DNA of 64,000 nucleotides from Pollutimonas subterranea (lineage in GTDB: Bacteria > Pseudomonadota > Gammaproteobacteria > Burkholderiales > Burkholderiaceae_B), in contig NZ_PDNW01000001.1 of NCBI RefSeq assembly GCF_002849655.1, positions 186,001 to 250,000 of the forward strand, read 5' to 3'. Positions 52,315-63,417 of this stretch are shown one piece after another. Positions within the stretch are counted from its first letter, which is position 1. Each line of letters starts with the position of its first letter. The position numbers and the translations under genes are program-made. A model generated the notes under the pieces. The model was not told where the DNA came from. It did not search any database and was given only the letters and a program-made list of their open reading frames with translations.

Positions 52315-53433
52315 ATGAAAAAGACTCTGCTCGCTGCTGCTCTAATTGCTGGCTTCGCTGGCGTTGCTCAGGCAGAAACATCGGTTACCTTGTACGGTAT
52401 CCTGGACGGTGGTATCGGTTACCAAAAAATTGAAGGCGGTGATGCTACGGCCAAGCGGACCGGTATGATCAACGGCATTCAGTCCGGCAATCGCTGGGGT
52501 GTGAAAGGCTCTGAAGATCTGGGTAACGGCCTGCGCGCTGTATTCCAATTGGAAAGCGGCTTTGATCTCGGTACCGGTCTCAGCGCTCAAGGAACGTCCG
52601 GCCCCAACGGCGAAGGACGTCTGTTTGGTCGTCAAGCCACTTTGGGTCTGGCTGGCGATTCCTGGGGTCAATTGGACCTAGGTCGTCAAACCAACATCGC
52701 CAGCAAGTACTTCGGTGCCATCGATCCGTTCGGTCTGGGTTTCAATCAAGCTAACGTCGGTACGACATTCAGCTCGGTCAACACGGTACGTTACGACAAC
52801 ATGGTCATGTACCAAACCCCTAATTTCTCCGGCTTCCAGTTTGGCGTTGGCTACTCGTTCAACACGGGCGGCGGACAAGGCTGGGATATCGATGCTCCGG
52901 GTGTCACCAATCCTGACGACTCAAACAACAAAGCCATCACCACCGGTCTTCGTTATGCCAACGGTCCTATCGCTGTTGCACTGACATACGATCAAGCCAA
53001 GCGCGAAATTGATGATGTCACTGTCAAGCAGTGGAACATCGGTGGTGCCTACGACTTCGAAATCGTGAAGGCTCACGCTGCTTTCGGCCAAACCCGCAAC
53101 GGTCTGTTCTCCTCGGGTATTTCCGATGAGTTGCGCATCAATTCCTTCACTGGTGTTCAGGAAGGCTTGAAGGTTAACTCGTACATGGTTGGCTTGTCCG
53201 CACCTATCGGTAACGGTAAGGTATTGGCTTCGTGGCAGATGGCTGACCCACGCAGCAACCCAGACTCGTTCGCCGGCGATATGGAAAAGACTCAAATCTA
53301 CAGCTTGGGCTATACATACGGCCTGTCCAAGCGCACCAACCTTTACGCAATCGGTTCGTATGCTAAAAATGCGTACTTCGCCGACGATGCAAAATCGACC
53401 TTGGTCGGTGTAGGTGTCCGTCACCAGTTCTAA
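52315..53433 (+). CDS. Gram-negative general porin (Bordetella-type)
   Basis: This 372-residue outer-membrane 16-strand porin of the betaproteobacterial type has a signal peptide ending AQA. The mature start ETSVTLYGILDGGIGYQ is diagnostic, the eyelet region contains RLFGRQATLGLAG, and the last residue is Phe in VGVRHQF, needed for outer-membrane assembly. Codon use is more biased than that of its neighbours, as expected for a very abundant protein. GGAGATT precedes the ATG. Confidence 0.95.
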   Translation: MKKTLLAAALIAGFAGVAQAETSVTLYGILDGGIGYQKIEGGDATAKRTGMINGIQSGNRWGVKGSEDLGNGLRAVFQLESGFDLGTGLSAQGTSGPNGEGRLFGRQATLGLAGDSWGQLDLGRQTNIASKYFGAIDPFGLGFNQANVGTTFSSVNTVRYDNMVMYQTPNFSGFQFGVGYSFNTGGGQGWDIDAPGVTNPDDSNNKAITTGLRYANGPIAVALTYDQAKREIDDVTVKQWNIGGAYDFEIVKAHAAFGQTRNGLFSSGISDELRINSFTGVQEGLKVNSYMVGLSAPIGNGKVLASWQMADPRSNPDSFAGDMEKTQIYSLGYTYGLSKRTNLYAIGSYAKNAYFADDAKSTLVGVGVRHQF

Positions 53434-53835
53434 TTGGATTGCATAGCTAGTCTATGCACCGATGCAACCCGGCTCGCCGGGTTACTGAACTAAGTGAGGC
53501 AAGCGCAAGCTTGCGGCAAAAAGCCACTCTTCGGAGTGGCTTTTTGTATGTCCCGCCATGGCGGCTGCCTGCCATGTTGCATAGTGCTTATTGATTTGCG
53601 AGGCCTTGGAGCCTTCTCTGTTGCGTTAGAATAGCGGCATAGTGTTGGCGTCGATGAAAGCAGAAAAGGGCGCGCCTGCGGTTCTTTGTGACGAAACCAG
53701 CGCCTGTTCTGCTGAGGTCGCTACATCGCTTTTGATTTATATCACCAACATGTTTCAGTTCGGCCGGCTTCGCCCGAATGCCGATATCAAAATGCTACAA
53801 TCCGAGGGTTTACTTATCGTGATTGGTTGCTTGGC
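53434..53835. other. gap between porin and nuoA, no gene
   Basis: This 402-bp gap contains the porin terminator and, near nuoA, a TACAAT hexamer at 53796-53801 that may be the nuo -10 box, although no good -35 is visible. A 65-codon frame from 53642 is not protein-like. No remnant of the tRNA-Leu 3' end was found here by eye. Confidence 0.5.
53518..53545 (+). terminator. rho-independent terminator of the porin gene
   Basis: AAAAAGCCACTC-TTCG-GAGTGGCTTTTT is a strong hairpin with a UUCG tetraloop and a T-run, 85 bp after the porin stop. Confidence 0.93.
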
Positions 53836-54195
53836 ATGAATCTGCAAGAGTACTTTCCCGTTCTACTGTTTATTATCGTTGCGACCGTCATTGGGTTCGC
53901 GTTACTGGGCGCGGGGCGCCTGCTGGGGCCCCATCGGCCCTATGCCGAGAAGCTCTCGCCTTACGAGTGCGGTTTCGATGCTTTCAGCGATTCGCGCATG
54001 AAGTTCGATGTGCGCTATTACTTGGTCGCCATCCTGTTCATCATGTTCGATCTGGAAATCGCTTTCCTGTTTCCGTGGGCAATCGCCAATGGCGCCATCG
54101 GCATGGTCGGCTTCTGGACGGTACTCGTGTTTTTGGGCGTGCTCACCGTAGGTTTTATCTACGAGTGGAAGAAGGGCGCGCTGGATTGGGAATAG
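53836..54195 (+). CDS. nuoA: NADH-quinone oxidoreductase subunit A
   Basis: This 119-residue membrane subunit of respiratory complex I has three helices. The family block [24 protein letters not shown], which carries the conserved Cys, lies near residues 37-60, and [12 protein letters not shown] is in helix 2. The start is the ATG at 53836 (MNLQEYFPV). It is first in the nuo operon. Confidence 0.96.
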   Translation: MNLQEYFPVLLFIIVATVIGFALLGAGRLLGPHRPYAEKLSPYECGFDAFSDSRMKFDVRYYLVAILFIMFDLEIAFLFPWAIANGAIGMVGFWTVLVFLGVLTVGFIYEWKKGALDWE

Positions 54196-54234
54196 TAGCC
54201 CCGGTCCTGTATTGAATGGTAAATAGGCAAAATT

Positions 54235-54711
54235 ATGGCTATCGACGGCATTATGAAAGAAGGTTTTGTAACCACCAGCGCAGACAAGTTTCTGAACTGG
54301 GCGAAGACGGGTTCTTTGTGGCCCATGACGTTCGGTCTGGCCTGTTGCGCGGTTGAAATGATGCACGCGGGCGCGGCCCGTTATGACCTGGATCAGTTCG
54401 GTATTATTTTTCGTCCCAGCCCGCGCCAATCCGATCTCATGATTGTGGCCGGAACCTTGTGCAATAAAATGGCGCCCGCGCTGCGCAAGGTATACGACCA
54501 AATGGCCGAACCCCGCTGGGTGGTGTCCATGGGGTCCTGTGCCAATGGCGGTGGCTACTACCACTATTCGTATTCGGTGGTGCGCGGCTGTGATCGCATC
54601 GTGCCCGTCGATGTCTACGTGCCGGGGTGCCCGCCTACGGCCGAAGCACTGGTGTATGGCCTGCTGCAAATGCAGAACAAGATTCGTTTGACGAACACCA
54701 TTGCTCGCTAA
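54235..54711 (+). CDS. nuoB: NADH-quinone oxidoreductase subunit B
   Basis: This 158-residue subunit carries the terminal 4Fe-4S cluster N2 that reduces quinone. Ligands are Cys37 and Cys38 in [10 protein letters not shown], Cys102 in MGSCANGG and Cys132 in VPGCPPT. The length is usual. Confidence 0.97.
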   Translation: MAIDGIMKEGFVTTSADKFLNWAKTGSLWPMTFGLACCAVEMMHAGAARYDLDQFGIIFRPSPRQSDLMIVAGTLCNKMAPALRKVYDQMAEPRWVVSMGSCANGGGYYHYSYSVVRGCDRIVPVDVYVPGCPPTAEALVYGLLQMQNKIRLTNTIAR

Positions 54712-54752
54712 GCCGGCTTGGCTGTCACCCTTAACGTTGAACTGCTTGAACT

Positions 54753-55364
54753 ATGACTCGGCTCGAAACGCTACAAACTAATTTATTGGCTGCTTTTGGC
54801 GACACCATGCCGTTGAAGCTGGCCCTGGACGAACTTACGCTTGAGGTTCCGGCCAAGGATTGGATCGATACCTGTACCGCCTTGCGCGACAATGCGTCGC
54901 TCGGTTTCGACACGTGTATCGACCTGTGCGGAATCGATTATTCCGCGTGGGGGGCTCCCACCTTCGTGGTCGAGCCGGGTTTGCATCCGCAGCGCTTTGC
55001 AGTCGTGGTGCATTTGCTGTCGGTAAAGCATAACTGGCGCCTGCGCGTTCGCGCCTATGTGCCCAATGATGAGTTTCCGATATTGCCCACGCTGGTCGAT
55101 GTATGGCCCGCTGTCAATTGGTTCGAGCGCGAGGCGTTCGATTTGTATGGTGTGGTGTTCGAAGGGCATCCCGACCTGCGTCGTATCCTTACCGATTATG
55201 GGTTCATCGGCCATCCGTTCCGCAAAGACTTCCCTTTGTCCGGCAACGTTGAAATGCGCTACGACACAGAGCAGCAGCGGGTAATCTACCAGCCCGTAAC
55301 GATCGAACCGCGCGAAATTACTCCGCGCGTCGTGCGTGAAAAAGGTTACGGAGCAGGGCGCTAA
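54753..55364 (+). CDS. nuoC: NADH-quinone oxidoreductase subunit C
   Basis: This 203-residue 30-kDa-type subunit sits in the peripheral arm. The signature [11 protein letters not shown]-like block reads [20 protein letters not shown], followed by [19 protein letters not shown]. It is separate from nuoD, unlike the fused nuoCD of E. coli. Confidence 0.97.
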   Translation: MTRLETLQTNLLAAFGDTMPLKLALDELTLEVPAKDWIDTCTALRDNASLGFDTCIDLCGIDYSAWGAPTFVVEPGLHPQRFAVVVHLLSVKHNWRLRVRAYVPNDEFPILPTLVDVWPAVNWFEREAFDLYGVVFEGHPDLRRILTDYGFIGHPFRKDFPLSGNVEMRYDTEQQRVIYQPVTIEPREITPRVVREKGYGAGR

Positions 55365-55365
55365 T

Positions 55366-56622
55366 ATGGCTGATATTAAGAACTACACACTGAATTTCGG
55401 GCCGCAACATCCGGCCGCCCACGGCGTTTTACGCCTTGTCCTGGAGCTGGACGGCGAGGTCATCCAGCGGGCTGATCCGCATATTGGCTTGTTGCATCGG
55501 GCCACTGAAAAGCTTGCCGAACATAAAACGTTTTTGCAGGCGCTACCTTACATGGACCGCCTCGATTACGTGTCCATGATGTGCAACGAGCATGCTTATG
55601 TCATGGCCGTCGAAAAATTGCTGGGCGTCCAGGTGCCTTTGCGCGCGCAGTATATCCGCGTCATGTTCGACGAGATCACGCGCGTGCTGAACCACCTCAT
55701 GTCCTTGGGCTCGCATGCCCTCGACGTCGGTGCCATGGCCGTGTTCCTGTACGCGTTCCGGGAACGTGAAGACCTGATGGACTGCTATGAAGCGGTTTCG
55801 GGTGCCCGCATGCACGCAGCCTACTATCGTCCGGGTGGGGTATACCGCGATTTGCCTGATTCCATGCCTCAATACGGCGAAGGCAGCAAGTACCGTGGCG
55901 AAAAAGAAATGCGCGCCATGAACGAAGCACGTTCGGGATCACTGCTGGACTTCATCGAAGACTTCACGAATCGCTTTCCTGCTTGCGTCGACGAGTACGA
56001 AACCTTGCTGACGGACAATCGTATCTGGAAGCAGCGCCTAGTCGACGTTGGCGTGGTCAGCCCTGAACGCGCCAAGGCGCTGGGCTTTACCGGCCCCATG
56101 CTGCGCGGATCAGGCATCGAATGGGATTTGCGTAGAATGCAGCCTTACGAAGTCTATGATCGCCTGGATTTCGATATTCCCGTGGGCGTGAACGGCGATT
56201 GCTACGACCGTTATCTGGTACGTATCGGCGAAATGCGTGAAAGCAACCGCATTATCCGTCAGTGCGTGGAGTGGCTACGCAACAATCCAGGCCCGGTCAT
56301 CGTCGATAACCACAAGATTGCGCCGCCTTCGCGCGAACGCATGAAAACCGGCATGGAAGACCTAATCCACCACTTCAAGCTCTTTACCGAAGGCATGCAT
56401 GTACCGGCAGGTGAGGTGTATGCCGCGGTAGAGCATCCCAAGGGCGAGTTCGGCATCTATATGGTGTCCGACGGCGCCAACAAGCCCTATCGCCTGAAGA
56501 TCCGCGCGCCAGGCTTCGCGCATCTGCAGTCCCTCGATGAAATGTCGCGCGGCCACATGATTGCCGACGCCGTTACCATTATTGGTACCCAAGACATTGT
56601 GTTTGGCGAAATCGACCGTTGA
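55366..56622 (+). CDS. nuoD: NADH-quinone oxidoreductase subunit D
   Basis: This 418-residue 49-kDa subunit helps to form the quinone site. [14 protein letters not shown] is near the N-terminus, with [17 protein letters not shown] and [13 protein letters not shown] after it, and the C-terminus is DIVFGEIDR. The ATG at 55366 is 1 bp after the nuoC stop; a longer frame would start inside nuoC. Confidence 0.97.
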   Translation: MADIKNYTLNFGPQHPAAHGVLRLVLELDGEVIQRADPHIGLLHRATEKLAEHKTFLQALPYMDRLDYVSMMCNEHAYVMAVEKLLGVQVPLRAQYIRVMFDEITRVLNHLMSLGSHALDVGAMAVFLYAFREREDLMDCYEAVSGARMHAAYYRPGGVYRDLPDSMPQYGEGSKYRGEKEMRAMNEARSGSLLDFIEDFTNRFPACVDEYETLLTDNRIWKQRLVDVGVVSPERAKALGFTGPMLRGSGIEWDLRRMQPYEVYDRLDFDIPVGVNGDCYDRYLVRIGEMRESNRIIRQCVEWLRNNPGPVIVDNHKIAPPSRERMKTGMEDLIHHFKLFTEGMHVPAGEVYAAVEHPKGEFGIYMVSDGANKPYRLKIRAPGFAHLQSLDEMSRGHMIADAVTIIGTQDIVFGEIDR

Positions 56623-56657
56623 ACGACCTGAGCCAAGGTAAAAACCGGATTCAAACT

Positions 56658-57152
56658 ATGCTGCTTTCCGAACAAGCGTATCAAAAAATCGACCGGGAAC
56701 TGACCAAGTTCCCAGGTGATAGGCAACAGTCGGCCATCATGGCCGCGCTGGCCATCGCCCAGGATGAAAAAGGGTGGGTATCGGCCGATATCATTGCCGA
56801 CGTCGCCGCGTACCTACACGTGCCACCGATTGCCGTGCAAGAGGTCGCCACTTTCTACAATATGTTCAACACGCATCCCACGGGCCGGTTCAAGATCACC
56901 GTGTGCACGAACCTTCCCTGTGCCTTGCGCGATGGGGTCAAGGCTGCCGACTACCTCAAGGAAAAGCTGGGCATTGGTTTCCATGAAACCACGCCCGACG
57001 GCCTCTTTACGTTGATGGAAGGCGAGTGCATGGGGGCTTGCGGCGACTCGCCCGTCATGACCATGAACAACAAGCATATGTGTGTACGCATGTCGCAGGA
57101 CAAAATCGACACGATGATTCAGGAACTCAAACAGCACGGGGAGTCGGCATGA
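56658..57152 (+). CDS. nuoE: NADH-quinone oxidoreductase subunit E
   Basis: This 164-residue 24-kDa subunit has a thioredoxin-like fold with one 2Fe-2S cluster, ligated in [11 protein letters not shown] and [12 protein letters not shown] start at the ATG at 56658 ([15 protein letters not shown]), which fits the family length; a TTG at 56619 overlapping nuoD is in frame and possible. Confidence 0.95.
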   Translation: MLLSEQAYQKIDRELTKFPGDRQQSAIMAALAIAQDEKGWVSADIIADVAAYLHVPPIAVQEVATFYNMFNTHPTGRFKITVCTNLPCALRDGVKAADYLKEKLGIGFHETTPDGLFTLMEGECMGACGDSPVMTMNNKHMCVRMSQDKIDTMIQELKQHGESA

Positions 57153-58516
57153 ACGCGCCGGGCCTATTGCAGCAATTTTCCCAGGGACTGGTTCCAGATC
57201 CTGCCGGAAATCTCGACAACAGCATGATTTTCCATAACCGCCACCTCAGTCCGCAGATCATTGCGGGGCTGGACGGCGCGAACTGGGGTCTTGACGACTA
57301 CGTCAAGCGCGGTGGCTATGAAGCGCTGCGCAAGATCCTGACCACGGGCATGACGCCCGACGACGTCATTGCCACGGTCAAGGCGTCTGGTTTGCGTGGA
57401 CGTGGCGGCGCGGGCTTTCCCACGGGACTGAAGTGGAGCTTCATGCCCCGCACGCTGCCCGGACAAAAGTATCTGGTCTGCAATTCCGATGAGGGCGAGC
57501 CCGGAACGTTCAAAGACCGCGATATCCTGCGATTCAATCCCCATATCGTGATCGAAGGCATGGCCATCGCGGCATACGCCATGGGCATCACCGTTGGCTA
57601 TAACTACATTCACGGCGAAATTTTCGAGATTTACGACCGCTTCGAAGAAGCCTTGGAACAGGCCCGCACGGCCGGCTTCCTGGGCGATAAGATCCTGGGT
57701 TCGGAATTCAGCTTCCAGTTGCATGCGTTCCACGGCTATGGCGCCTACATATGCGGCGAAGAAACCGCTTTGCTCGAATCGCTGGAAGGCAAGAAGGGGC
57801 AGCCGCGGTTCAAGCCGCCATTCCCCGCCAGCTTCGGCCTGTATGGCAAACCGACCACGATCAACAATACTGAAACGTTCGCCGCGGTACCCTGGATTTT
57901 CCGCAATAGCGCCCAGGAATACCTGGAAATCGGCCTGCCCAATAACGGCGGAACCAAGCTGTTCTCGATATCCGGCGATGTCGAATTACCCGGCAACTAC
58001 GAAATCCCCCTGGGGACGCCGTTCAGCAAGTTGCTCGAGCTGGCCGGCGGCATGCGCGGCGGTCGCAAGCTCAAGGCGGTGATTCCAGGTGGATCCAGTG
58101 CGCCGGTATTGCCGGCCGACATCATGATGCAGACCACGATGGACTACGATTCCATCGCCAAGGCAGGTTCCATGCTGGGTTCGGGCGCCGTCATCGTCAT
58201 GGACGAGACACGCTGCATGGTCAAGTCGCTGATGCGTCTTTCTTACTTCTATTTCGAAGAAAGCTGCGGCCAGTGCACGCCGTGCCGTGAAGGAACGGGC
58301 TGGCTGTACCGCATGGTGGAGCGTATTGAAAATGGCCAGGGTCGTCCCGAAGACCTCGACGTCCTCGATTCGGTGGCCCACAACATCATGGGCCGCACGA
58401 TCTGTGCGCTGGGCGACGCCGCCGCCATGCCGGTACGCAGCTTTATCAAGCATTTCCGCGACGAGTTCGCACACCACATCGAGCATAAAAGCTGTGTGGT
58501 GCCAAAATATTTGTAG
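57149..58516 (+). CDS. nuoF: NADH-quinone oxidoreductase subunit F
   Basis: This 455-residue 51-kDa subunit binds NADH and FMN. The FMN/NADH block [16 protein letters not shown] and [13 protein letters not shown] are present, and cluster N3 is ligated in [12 protein letters not shown] with the distal Cys in GRTICALGD. The ATG overlaps the nuoE stop (ATGA); the longer frame lies inside nuoE. Confidence 0.97.
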   Translation: MNAPGLLQQFSQGLVPDPAGNLDNSMIFHNRHLSPQIIAGLDGANWGLDDYVKRGGYEALRKILTTGMTPDDVIATVKASGLRGRGGAGFPTGLKWSFMPRTLPGQKYLVCNSDEGEPGTFKDRDILRFNPHIVIEGMAIAAYAMGITVGYNYIHGEIFEIYDRFEEALEQARTAGFLGDKILGSEFSFQLHAFHGYGAYICGEETALLESLEGKKGQPRFKPPFPASFGLYGKPTTINNTETFAAVPWIFRNSAQEYLEIGLPNNGGTKLFSISGDVELPGNYEIPLGTPFSKLLELAGGMRGGRKLKAVIPGGSSAPVLPADIMMQTTMDYDSIAKAGSMLGSGAVIVMDETRCMVKSLMRLSYFYFEESCGQCTPCREGTGWLYRMVERIENGQGRPEDLDVLDSVAHNIMGRTICALGDAAAMPVRSFIKHFRDEFAHHIEHKSCVVPKYL

Positions 58517-58531
58517 GTTCAGGATACGCTA

Positions 58532-60859
58532 ATGGTTGAACTCACCATCGACGGCATTAAAGTGGAAGCTCCCGAGGGCAGCATGGTCATACAGGCCGCG
58601 CACAAGCTCGGGGTTTATGTGCCGCACTTCTGCTATCACAAGAAACTGTCCATTGCCGCCAATTGCCGCATGTGCCTGGTCGACGTCGAAAAAGCGCCCA
58701 AGGCGCTGCCGGCCTGTGCCACGCCCGTAACCAATGGCATGATCGTGCACACGCGCTCGGATAAAGCCATTGCGGCCCAGAAAAGCGTCATGGAATTCCT
58801 GCTCATCAATCATCCGCTGGATTGCCCCGTGTGCGACCAGGGCGGTGAGTGCCAGTTGCAAGACTTGGCAGTGGGCTACGGCGCATCGGCATCACGCTAC
58901 CAAGAAGAAAAGCGCGTGGTGGTCGCCAAGTCCATGGGCCCCCTCATCTCGACCGACGGCATGCAACGCTGCATCCATTGCACACGCTGCGTGCGCTTCG
59001 GCCAGGAGATCGGCGGCATCATGGAAGTCGGCATGATCAATCGCGGCGAATTTTCCGAGATCACGACGTTTGTCGGCGAGGCGGTCGAGTCAGAGCTTTC
59101 CGGCAACATGATCGACGTCTGCCCGGTCGGGGCCTTGCTGTCCAAACCGTTCAAGTTCACGGCGCGTACCTGGGAAATGGGGCGTCGCCGTTCGATTAGC
59201 CCGCACGACAGCCTGGGTGCAAACCTGGTCGTTCAAGCCAAGCTTGACCGTGTGCAGCGTGTCGTGCCATTTGAAAACGAAGACGTGAACGAATGCTGGA
59301 TCAGCGATCGCGATCGTTTTTCATACGAAGGCCTGTACACCGAGGACCGGTTGGCCCATCCCATGCTAAAGGGCGAGGATGGCCAGTGGCGCGAAGCGTC
59401 ATGGAGCGACGCCTTGCAAGTGGTCGTGCACGGCTTCAATACCGTGCGCGATCAGTTTGGCGCCGAACAGATCGGTGGAATCGGAAACCATAACGCCACG
59501 ACTGAAGAGCTCGCCTTGCTGGCGCGGCTCGTACGCGCCCTTGGATCCGAGAATGTGGATTTCCGCCTGCGCAGCATCGACCCCACTTTCGAGCAGGCTG
59601 TGGCCGGTGTGCCATGGCTGGGCATGCCTGTTGCGGAGCTCGGTCAACTGGATCGGGTGCTGGTCGTCGGGTCGTTCCTGCGCAAGGATCACCCGCTCAT
59701 GGCGCAGCGTTTGCGCCAAGCGGTCAAGCATGGCACCCAGGTCTCGTTCATCGACTCCGCTGCCGACGATCCTCTTTTCCCCGTAAGCAACCGCATTACG
59801 GTAGCGCCAAGCCTGTTGCCCAATGCCTTGGCGGAAGTGCTTGTCGCCTTGATGCAAGCCAAGGACCAACCAGTCCCCGAGGCGTTTGCCAAGGTCGAGC
59901 CATCCTCGGCCGCTCAGCTCATCGCGGCAAGTCTTTCGTCCGGCGAACGCGTTGCCGTGTTGCTCGGTAACATGGCTGTGGGTTCCGACCAGGCCAGCCT
60001 TATCGCCGCCAATGCTGCGGCCCTGGGCAAGGCTGTCGGTGCCAAGTTCGGGTTCCTTACTCCCGGCGCCAATACCGTGGGCGGCTATCTGGCCGGCGCG
60101 ACACCGGGCAAAGGCGGACTTACCGCCGAGCAAATGCTTGCCGAACCGCTGAAGGCCTATCTGGTTCTACATGCCGAACCTGCCTTTGACAGTGACAACG
60201 GTGCGCGCGCCGTCGACGTGTTGAAGGCGGCGGGCTTTGCCGTGGCACTCACCTCATTCAAATCGGCAGCCCAGGACTGGGCCGACGTCATGTTGCCGAT
60301 TTCTCCATTTACTGAAACGTCGGGTACGTTTGTCAATGCGGAAGGGCGGGCCCAAAGTTTCAAAGGCGCGGCAGCACCCTTTGCCGATACGCGTCCGGCC
60401 TGGAAAGTCTTGCGCGTTCTGGGCAACCTGTTCCAGCTTCAGGGATTTGATGACGAGACATCCGAATCGGTTCGTGAAACCGTACTGGCCAGCGGCATCG
60501 ATGGACGCCTATCCAACGAAGTAACCGCCAGTGTCGGCTTGTCCAGCAAGCGTGAAGGGCTGGAGCGCGTTGCCGACGTACCCATCTACCGCAGCGACGC
60601 TTTGGTGCGTCGTTCACAGCCCCTGCAAGACACGGCGGCTTCACACGCGCCTCATGCCCGCATGGCGGCCAGTACGCTGGCCGGCTTGGGCATAGACGCG
60701 GGTGCGGCGGTGCGCATCGGTTCGGCGCAAGGACAGGTGGTCCTCGCTGCTTTCCTTGACGATACCGTAGCACCGGGATGTGTGCGCGTCGCCACTGCGT
60801 TCAACGAAACGCTGGCGCTGGGTAGCGGCTTTGGCCAACTTACGGTGGAGCGTGCCTAA
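58532..60859 (+). CDS. nuoG: NADH-quinone oxidoreductase subunit G
   Basis: This 775-residue 75-kDa subunit has an N-terminal ferredoxin-like domain with the 2Fe-2S site ([20 protein letters not shown]), a His/Cys cluster region ([20 protein letters not shown]) and a 4Fe-4S site ([15 protein letters not shown]). The rest is a molybdopterin-oxidoreductase-like domain without the cofactor. The last third is low in conserved motifs, as usual. Confidence 0.97.
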   Translation: MVELTIDGIKVEAPEGSMVIQAAHKLGVYVPHFCYHKKLSIAANCRMCLVDVEKAPKALPACATPVTNGMIVHTRSDKAIAAQKSVMEFLLINHPLDCPVCDQGGECQLQDLAVGYGASASRYQEEKRVVVAKSMGPLISTDGMQRCIHCTRCVRFGQEIGGIMEVGMINRGEFSEITTFVGEAVESELSGNMIDVCPVGALLSKPFKFTARTWEMGRRRSISPHDSLGANLVVQAKLDRVQRVVPFENEDVNECWISDRDRFSYEGLYTEDRLAHPMLKGEDGQWREASWSDALQVVVHGFNTVRDQFGAEQIGGIGNHNATTEELALLARLVRALGSENVDFRLRSIDPTFEQAVAGVPWLGMPVAELGQLDRVLVVGSFLRKDHPLMAQRLRQAVKHGTQVSFIDSAADDPLFPVSNRITVAPSLLPNALAEVLVALMQAKDQPVPEAFAKVEPSSAAQLIAASLSSGERVAVLLGNMAVGSDQASLIAANAAALGKAVGAKFGFLTPGANTVGGYLAGATPGKGGLTAEQMLAEPLKAYLVLHAEPAFDSDNGARAVDVLKAAGFAVALTSFKSAAQDWADVMLPISPFTETSGTFVNAEGRAQSFKGAAAPFADTRPAWKVLRVLGNLFQLQGFDDETSESVRETVLASGIDGRLSNEVTASVGLSSKREGLERVADVPIYRSDALVRRSQPLQDTAASHAPHARMAASTLAGLGIDAGAAVRIGSAQGQVVLAAFLDDTVAPGCVRVATAFNETLALGSGFGQLTVERA

Positions 60860-61932
60860 TGGAGTGGCTTACTCTTATCAATGACTACGGTACCGGCCTG
60901 ATCGGTCCTACTGCCTGGCTGGTGGTATGGACACTCATCAAGATCGTCGTGATCGCCGTGCCCATCATCCTGTCCGTCGCCTACCTGACCTATTGGGAAC
61001 GCAAGATGATAGGCGCCATGCACGCGCGCCGCGGCCCCAACCGGGTCGGTTATCGGGGCCTGTTGCAGCCTTTCGCCGACGTGTTCAAGCTTCTTACCAA
61101 AGAAGTGATCATGCCCGCCAAGGCCAACAAGGTTCTGTATGTGCTGGCCCCGGTTGTCACACTGATGCCCGCACTGGCTGCATGGGCCGTGATCCCATTT
61201 GGTCCGGAAGTCGTTCTTGCCAACGTCAATGCCGGCTTGCTGTATGTCATGGCCATTACCTCGATAGGCGTCTATGGCGTAATCGTGGCTGGCTGGGCGT
61301 CCAATTCCAAGTACGCCTTCCTCGGTGCCTTGCGGGCCGCCGCGCAAATGGTTTCCTACGAGCTTGCGATCGGTTTCGTGCTGATCACCGTCCTGCTGGT
61401 ATCGGGTACGCTGAATTTAAGCGGAATCGTCAACGGACAAGGGCAGGGCTGGTTCGCCGACCGGGGCGTGACTTTCATGTCCTGGAACTGGTTGCCATTG
61501 CTACCTTTGTTTGTCATCTATGTGATATCGGCAGTGGCCGAAACCAACCGTCATCCGTTTGACGTGGTAGAAGGCGAATCGGAAATCGTTGCAGGTCACA
61601 TGGTCGAGTATTCGGGCATGGGCTTTGCATTGTTCTTCCTGGGCGAATACGCCAACATGATCTTTCTGTCGGCCTTGGCCTCCATCATGTTCCTGGGCGG
61701 CTGGATGGCACCCCTGGACATTGCGCCGCTTACCTGGATACCGGGTTGGCTATGGCTTGGGCTCAAGACCTTTGTAGTGGTTTCGATGTTTGTGTGGTTC
61801 CGTGCGACGTTCCCTCGTTACCGCTACGACCAGATTATGCGTCTGGGCTGGAAGGTGTTCATTCCTTTCACCGGCATCTGGTTGCTCGTGGTTGCGATAT
61901 GGATGCAAACGCCATGGAATATATGGCAATAG
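60859..61932 (+). CDS. nuoH: NADH-quinone oxidoreductase subunit H
   Basis: This 357-residue membrane subunit has eight helices and forms the quinone entry chamber. [21 protein letters not shown] and [12 protein letters not shown] mark the N-terminal half, and [20 protein letters not shown] is the quinone-site loop. Its first base overlaps the nuoG stop. Confidence 0.97.
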   Translation: MEWLTLINDYGTGLIGPTAWLVVWTLIKIVVIAVPIILSVAYLTYWERKMIGAMHARRGPNRVGYRGLLQPFADVFKLLTKEVIMPAKANKVLYVLAPVVTLMPALAAWAVIPFGPEVVLANVNAGLLYVMAITSIGVYGVIVAGWASNSKYAFLGALRAAAQMVSYELAIGFVLITVLLVSGTLNLSGIVNGQGQGWFADRGVTFMSWNWLPLLPLFVIYVISAVAETNRHPFDVVEGESEIVAGHMVEYSGMGFALFFLGEYANMIFLSALASIMFLGGWMAPLDIAPLTWIPGWLWLGLKTFVVVSMFVWFRATFPRYRYDQIMRLGWKVFIPFTGIWLLVVAIWMQTPWNIWQ

Positions 61933-61949
61933 GACACAGGGGCTAGATT

Positions 61950-62438
61950 ATGGAAGCAATTAAAGATTTCTTCGGCAGCTTGATGCTGTCCGAGATGTTG
62001 AAGGGCATGCGCCTGACCGGCAAGTACTTCTTCAAACGCAAAGTCACTCTGCGCTACCCGCAGGAAAAAACGCCGGCATCCCCGCGATTCCGCGGTTTGC
62101 ATGCATTGCGCCGCTACCCGAACGGGGAAGAGCGCTGCATTGCCTGCAAGTTGTGCGAAGCCGTGTGTCCGGCCCTGGCCATTTCCATCGAATCAGAAGA
62201 GCGGGACGACGGCACACGCCGCACGACCCGTTACGACATCGATCTGGCCAAGTGCATTTTTTGCGGCTTCTGTGAAGAAAGCTGTCCGGTGGACTCCATT
62301 GTTGAAACGCATATCTCCGAGTATCACGGCGAAAAGCGCGGCGACCTGTACTACACCAAAGACATGCTGCTGGCGATCGGTGATCGTTACGAGCCCGAGA
62401 TCGCACGTCGTCGTTCCGAAGACGCCCCTTATCGTTGA
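61950..62438 (+). CDS. nuoI: NADH-quinone oxidoreductase subunit I
   Basis: This 162-residue ferredoxin-type subunit has two 4Fe-4S clusters, N6a and N6b, in [12 protein letters not shown] and [12 protein letters not shown]. An N-terminal amphipathic segment attaches it to the membrane arm. Confidence 0.97.
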   Translation: MEAIKDFFGSLMLSEMLKGMRLTGKYFFKRKVTLRYPQEKTPASPRFRGLHALRRYPNGEERCIACKLCEAVCPALAISIESEERDDGTRRTTRYDIDLAKCIFCGFCEESCPVDSIVETHISEYHGEKRGDLYYTKDMLLAIGDRYEPEIARRRSEDAPYR

Positions 62439-63097
62439 TGCCGGACCCGACACTCATGATTTTTTCTACAGTCCTGTTTTATGTATTGGCGCTGGTACTG
62501 GTCGTGGCGGCGTTTCGCGTCATTACCGCAACCAGCCCCGTAACCGGTGTATTGCACCTTATCCTGACCTTCTTCACGGCATCGATGATCTGGATGCTGC
62601 TGGGCGCCGAGTTCCTGGCGCTGCTGCTGGTAGTCGTCTATGTCGGCGCCGTCATGGTCTTGTTCCTGTTCGTCGTCATGATGATGGACGTGCGCCTGGA
62701 AGCATTGCGCACCGGTCTCAAGACCTACCTGCCGCTCGGCCTGGTCATAGGCTTGATCATGGTGCTCGAGATGGCATTCGTGCTGGCCAAGACATGGTTT
62801 GACGCCGGCCCGCAGGCGACTGTTGCCGACGACTACGACAATACCTATGCCCTCGGCGTGGCGATGTATACCGACTACGTGTTTGCCGTGCAGGTAGGCG
62901 GCGTCATCCTGCTGGTAGGCATGGTCTCGGCCATAGCGCTTACCTTGCGCCGCCGTACCGATGTCAAGCGCAACCGTCCGTCCGATCAAGTCAAAGTGCG
63001 AGCCAAGGATCGTGTGCGCCTGGTGAGCATCTCCTCGCAAACCGAGCTGCCGTCCGCGGGACTCGAAACCAACAAAGACCAAGGGGATAAAAAATGA
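62438..63097 (+). CDS. nuoJ: NADH-quinone oxidoreductase subunit J
   Basis: This membrane subunit of about 219 residues has five helices. [20 protein letters not shown] is the conserved helix 3, whose pi-bulge region is important for coupling. The ATG at 62438 overlaps the nuoI stop; the ATG at 62456 ([10 protein letters not shown]) is an alternative that better matches relatives. Confidence 0.95.
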   Translation: MPDPTLMIFSTVLFYVLALVLVVAAFRVITATSPVTGVLHLILTFFTASMIWMLLGAEFLALLLVVVYVGAVMVLFLFVVMMMDVRLEALRTGLKTYLPLGLVIGLIMVLEMAFVLAKTWFDAGPQATVADDYDNTYALGVAMYTDYVFAVQVGGVILLVGMVSAIALTLRRRTDVKRNRPSDQVKVRAKDRVRLVSISSQTELPSAGLETNKDQGDKK

Positions 63098-63402
63098 CAT
63101 TGACTCTCGCTCATTACCTGATACTTGGCGCCATCCTGTTTGCGACCGGCATCTTCGGCTTCTTCCTGAACCGACGCAATATCATCATTTTGCTGATGTC
63201 CATCGAGCTTATGCTGCTGTCGGTCAACATGAATTTCGTTGCGTTTTCGACCTGGTTCGGAGACACCGCCGGCCAGGTGTTCGTCTTTTTCATTCTTACG
63301 GTGGCGGCGGCTGAAGCGTCCATCGGATTGGCGATTTTGGTGCTGCTGTTCCGCAACCTGAATACGATCAACGTTGAAGAACTTGACCAGCTCAAGGGTT
63401 GA
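63094..63402 (+). CDS. nuoK: NADH-quinone oxidoreductase subunit K
   Basis: This 102-residue membrane subunit has three helices and is related to MrpC. The conserved glutamates are in [16 protein letters not shown] and [17 protein letters not shown]. It overlaps nuoJ by 4 bp. Confidence 0.97.
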   Translation: MTLTLAHYLILGAILFATGIFGFFLNRRNIIILLMSIELMLLSVNMNFVAFSTWFGDTAGQVFVFFILTVAAAEASIGLAILVLLFRNLNTINVEELDQLKG

Positions 63403-63417
63403 TGGGACGCACATACT

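Noticed and set aside
21299-53835. Integrase-type island with tRNA-Leu as attachment site
   Set aside because: No integrase or transposase gene was found, and no repeat of the tRNA 3' end was seen near nuoA by eye.
53642-53839. Open frame of 65 codons before nuoA
   Set aside because: No ribosome site, no recognisable features, and it overlaps the likely nuo promoter and start.
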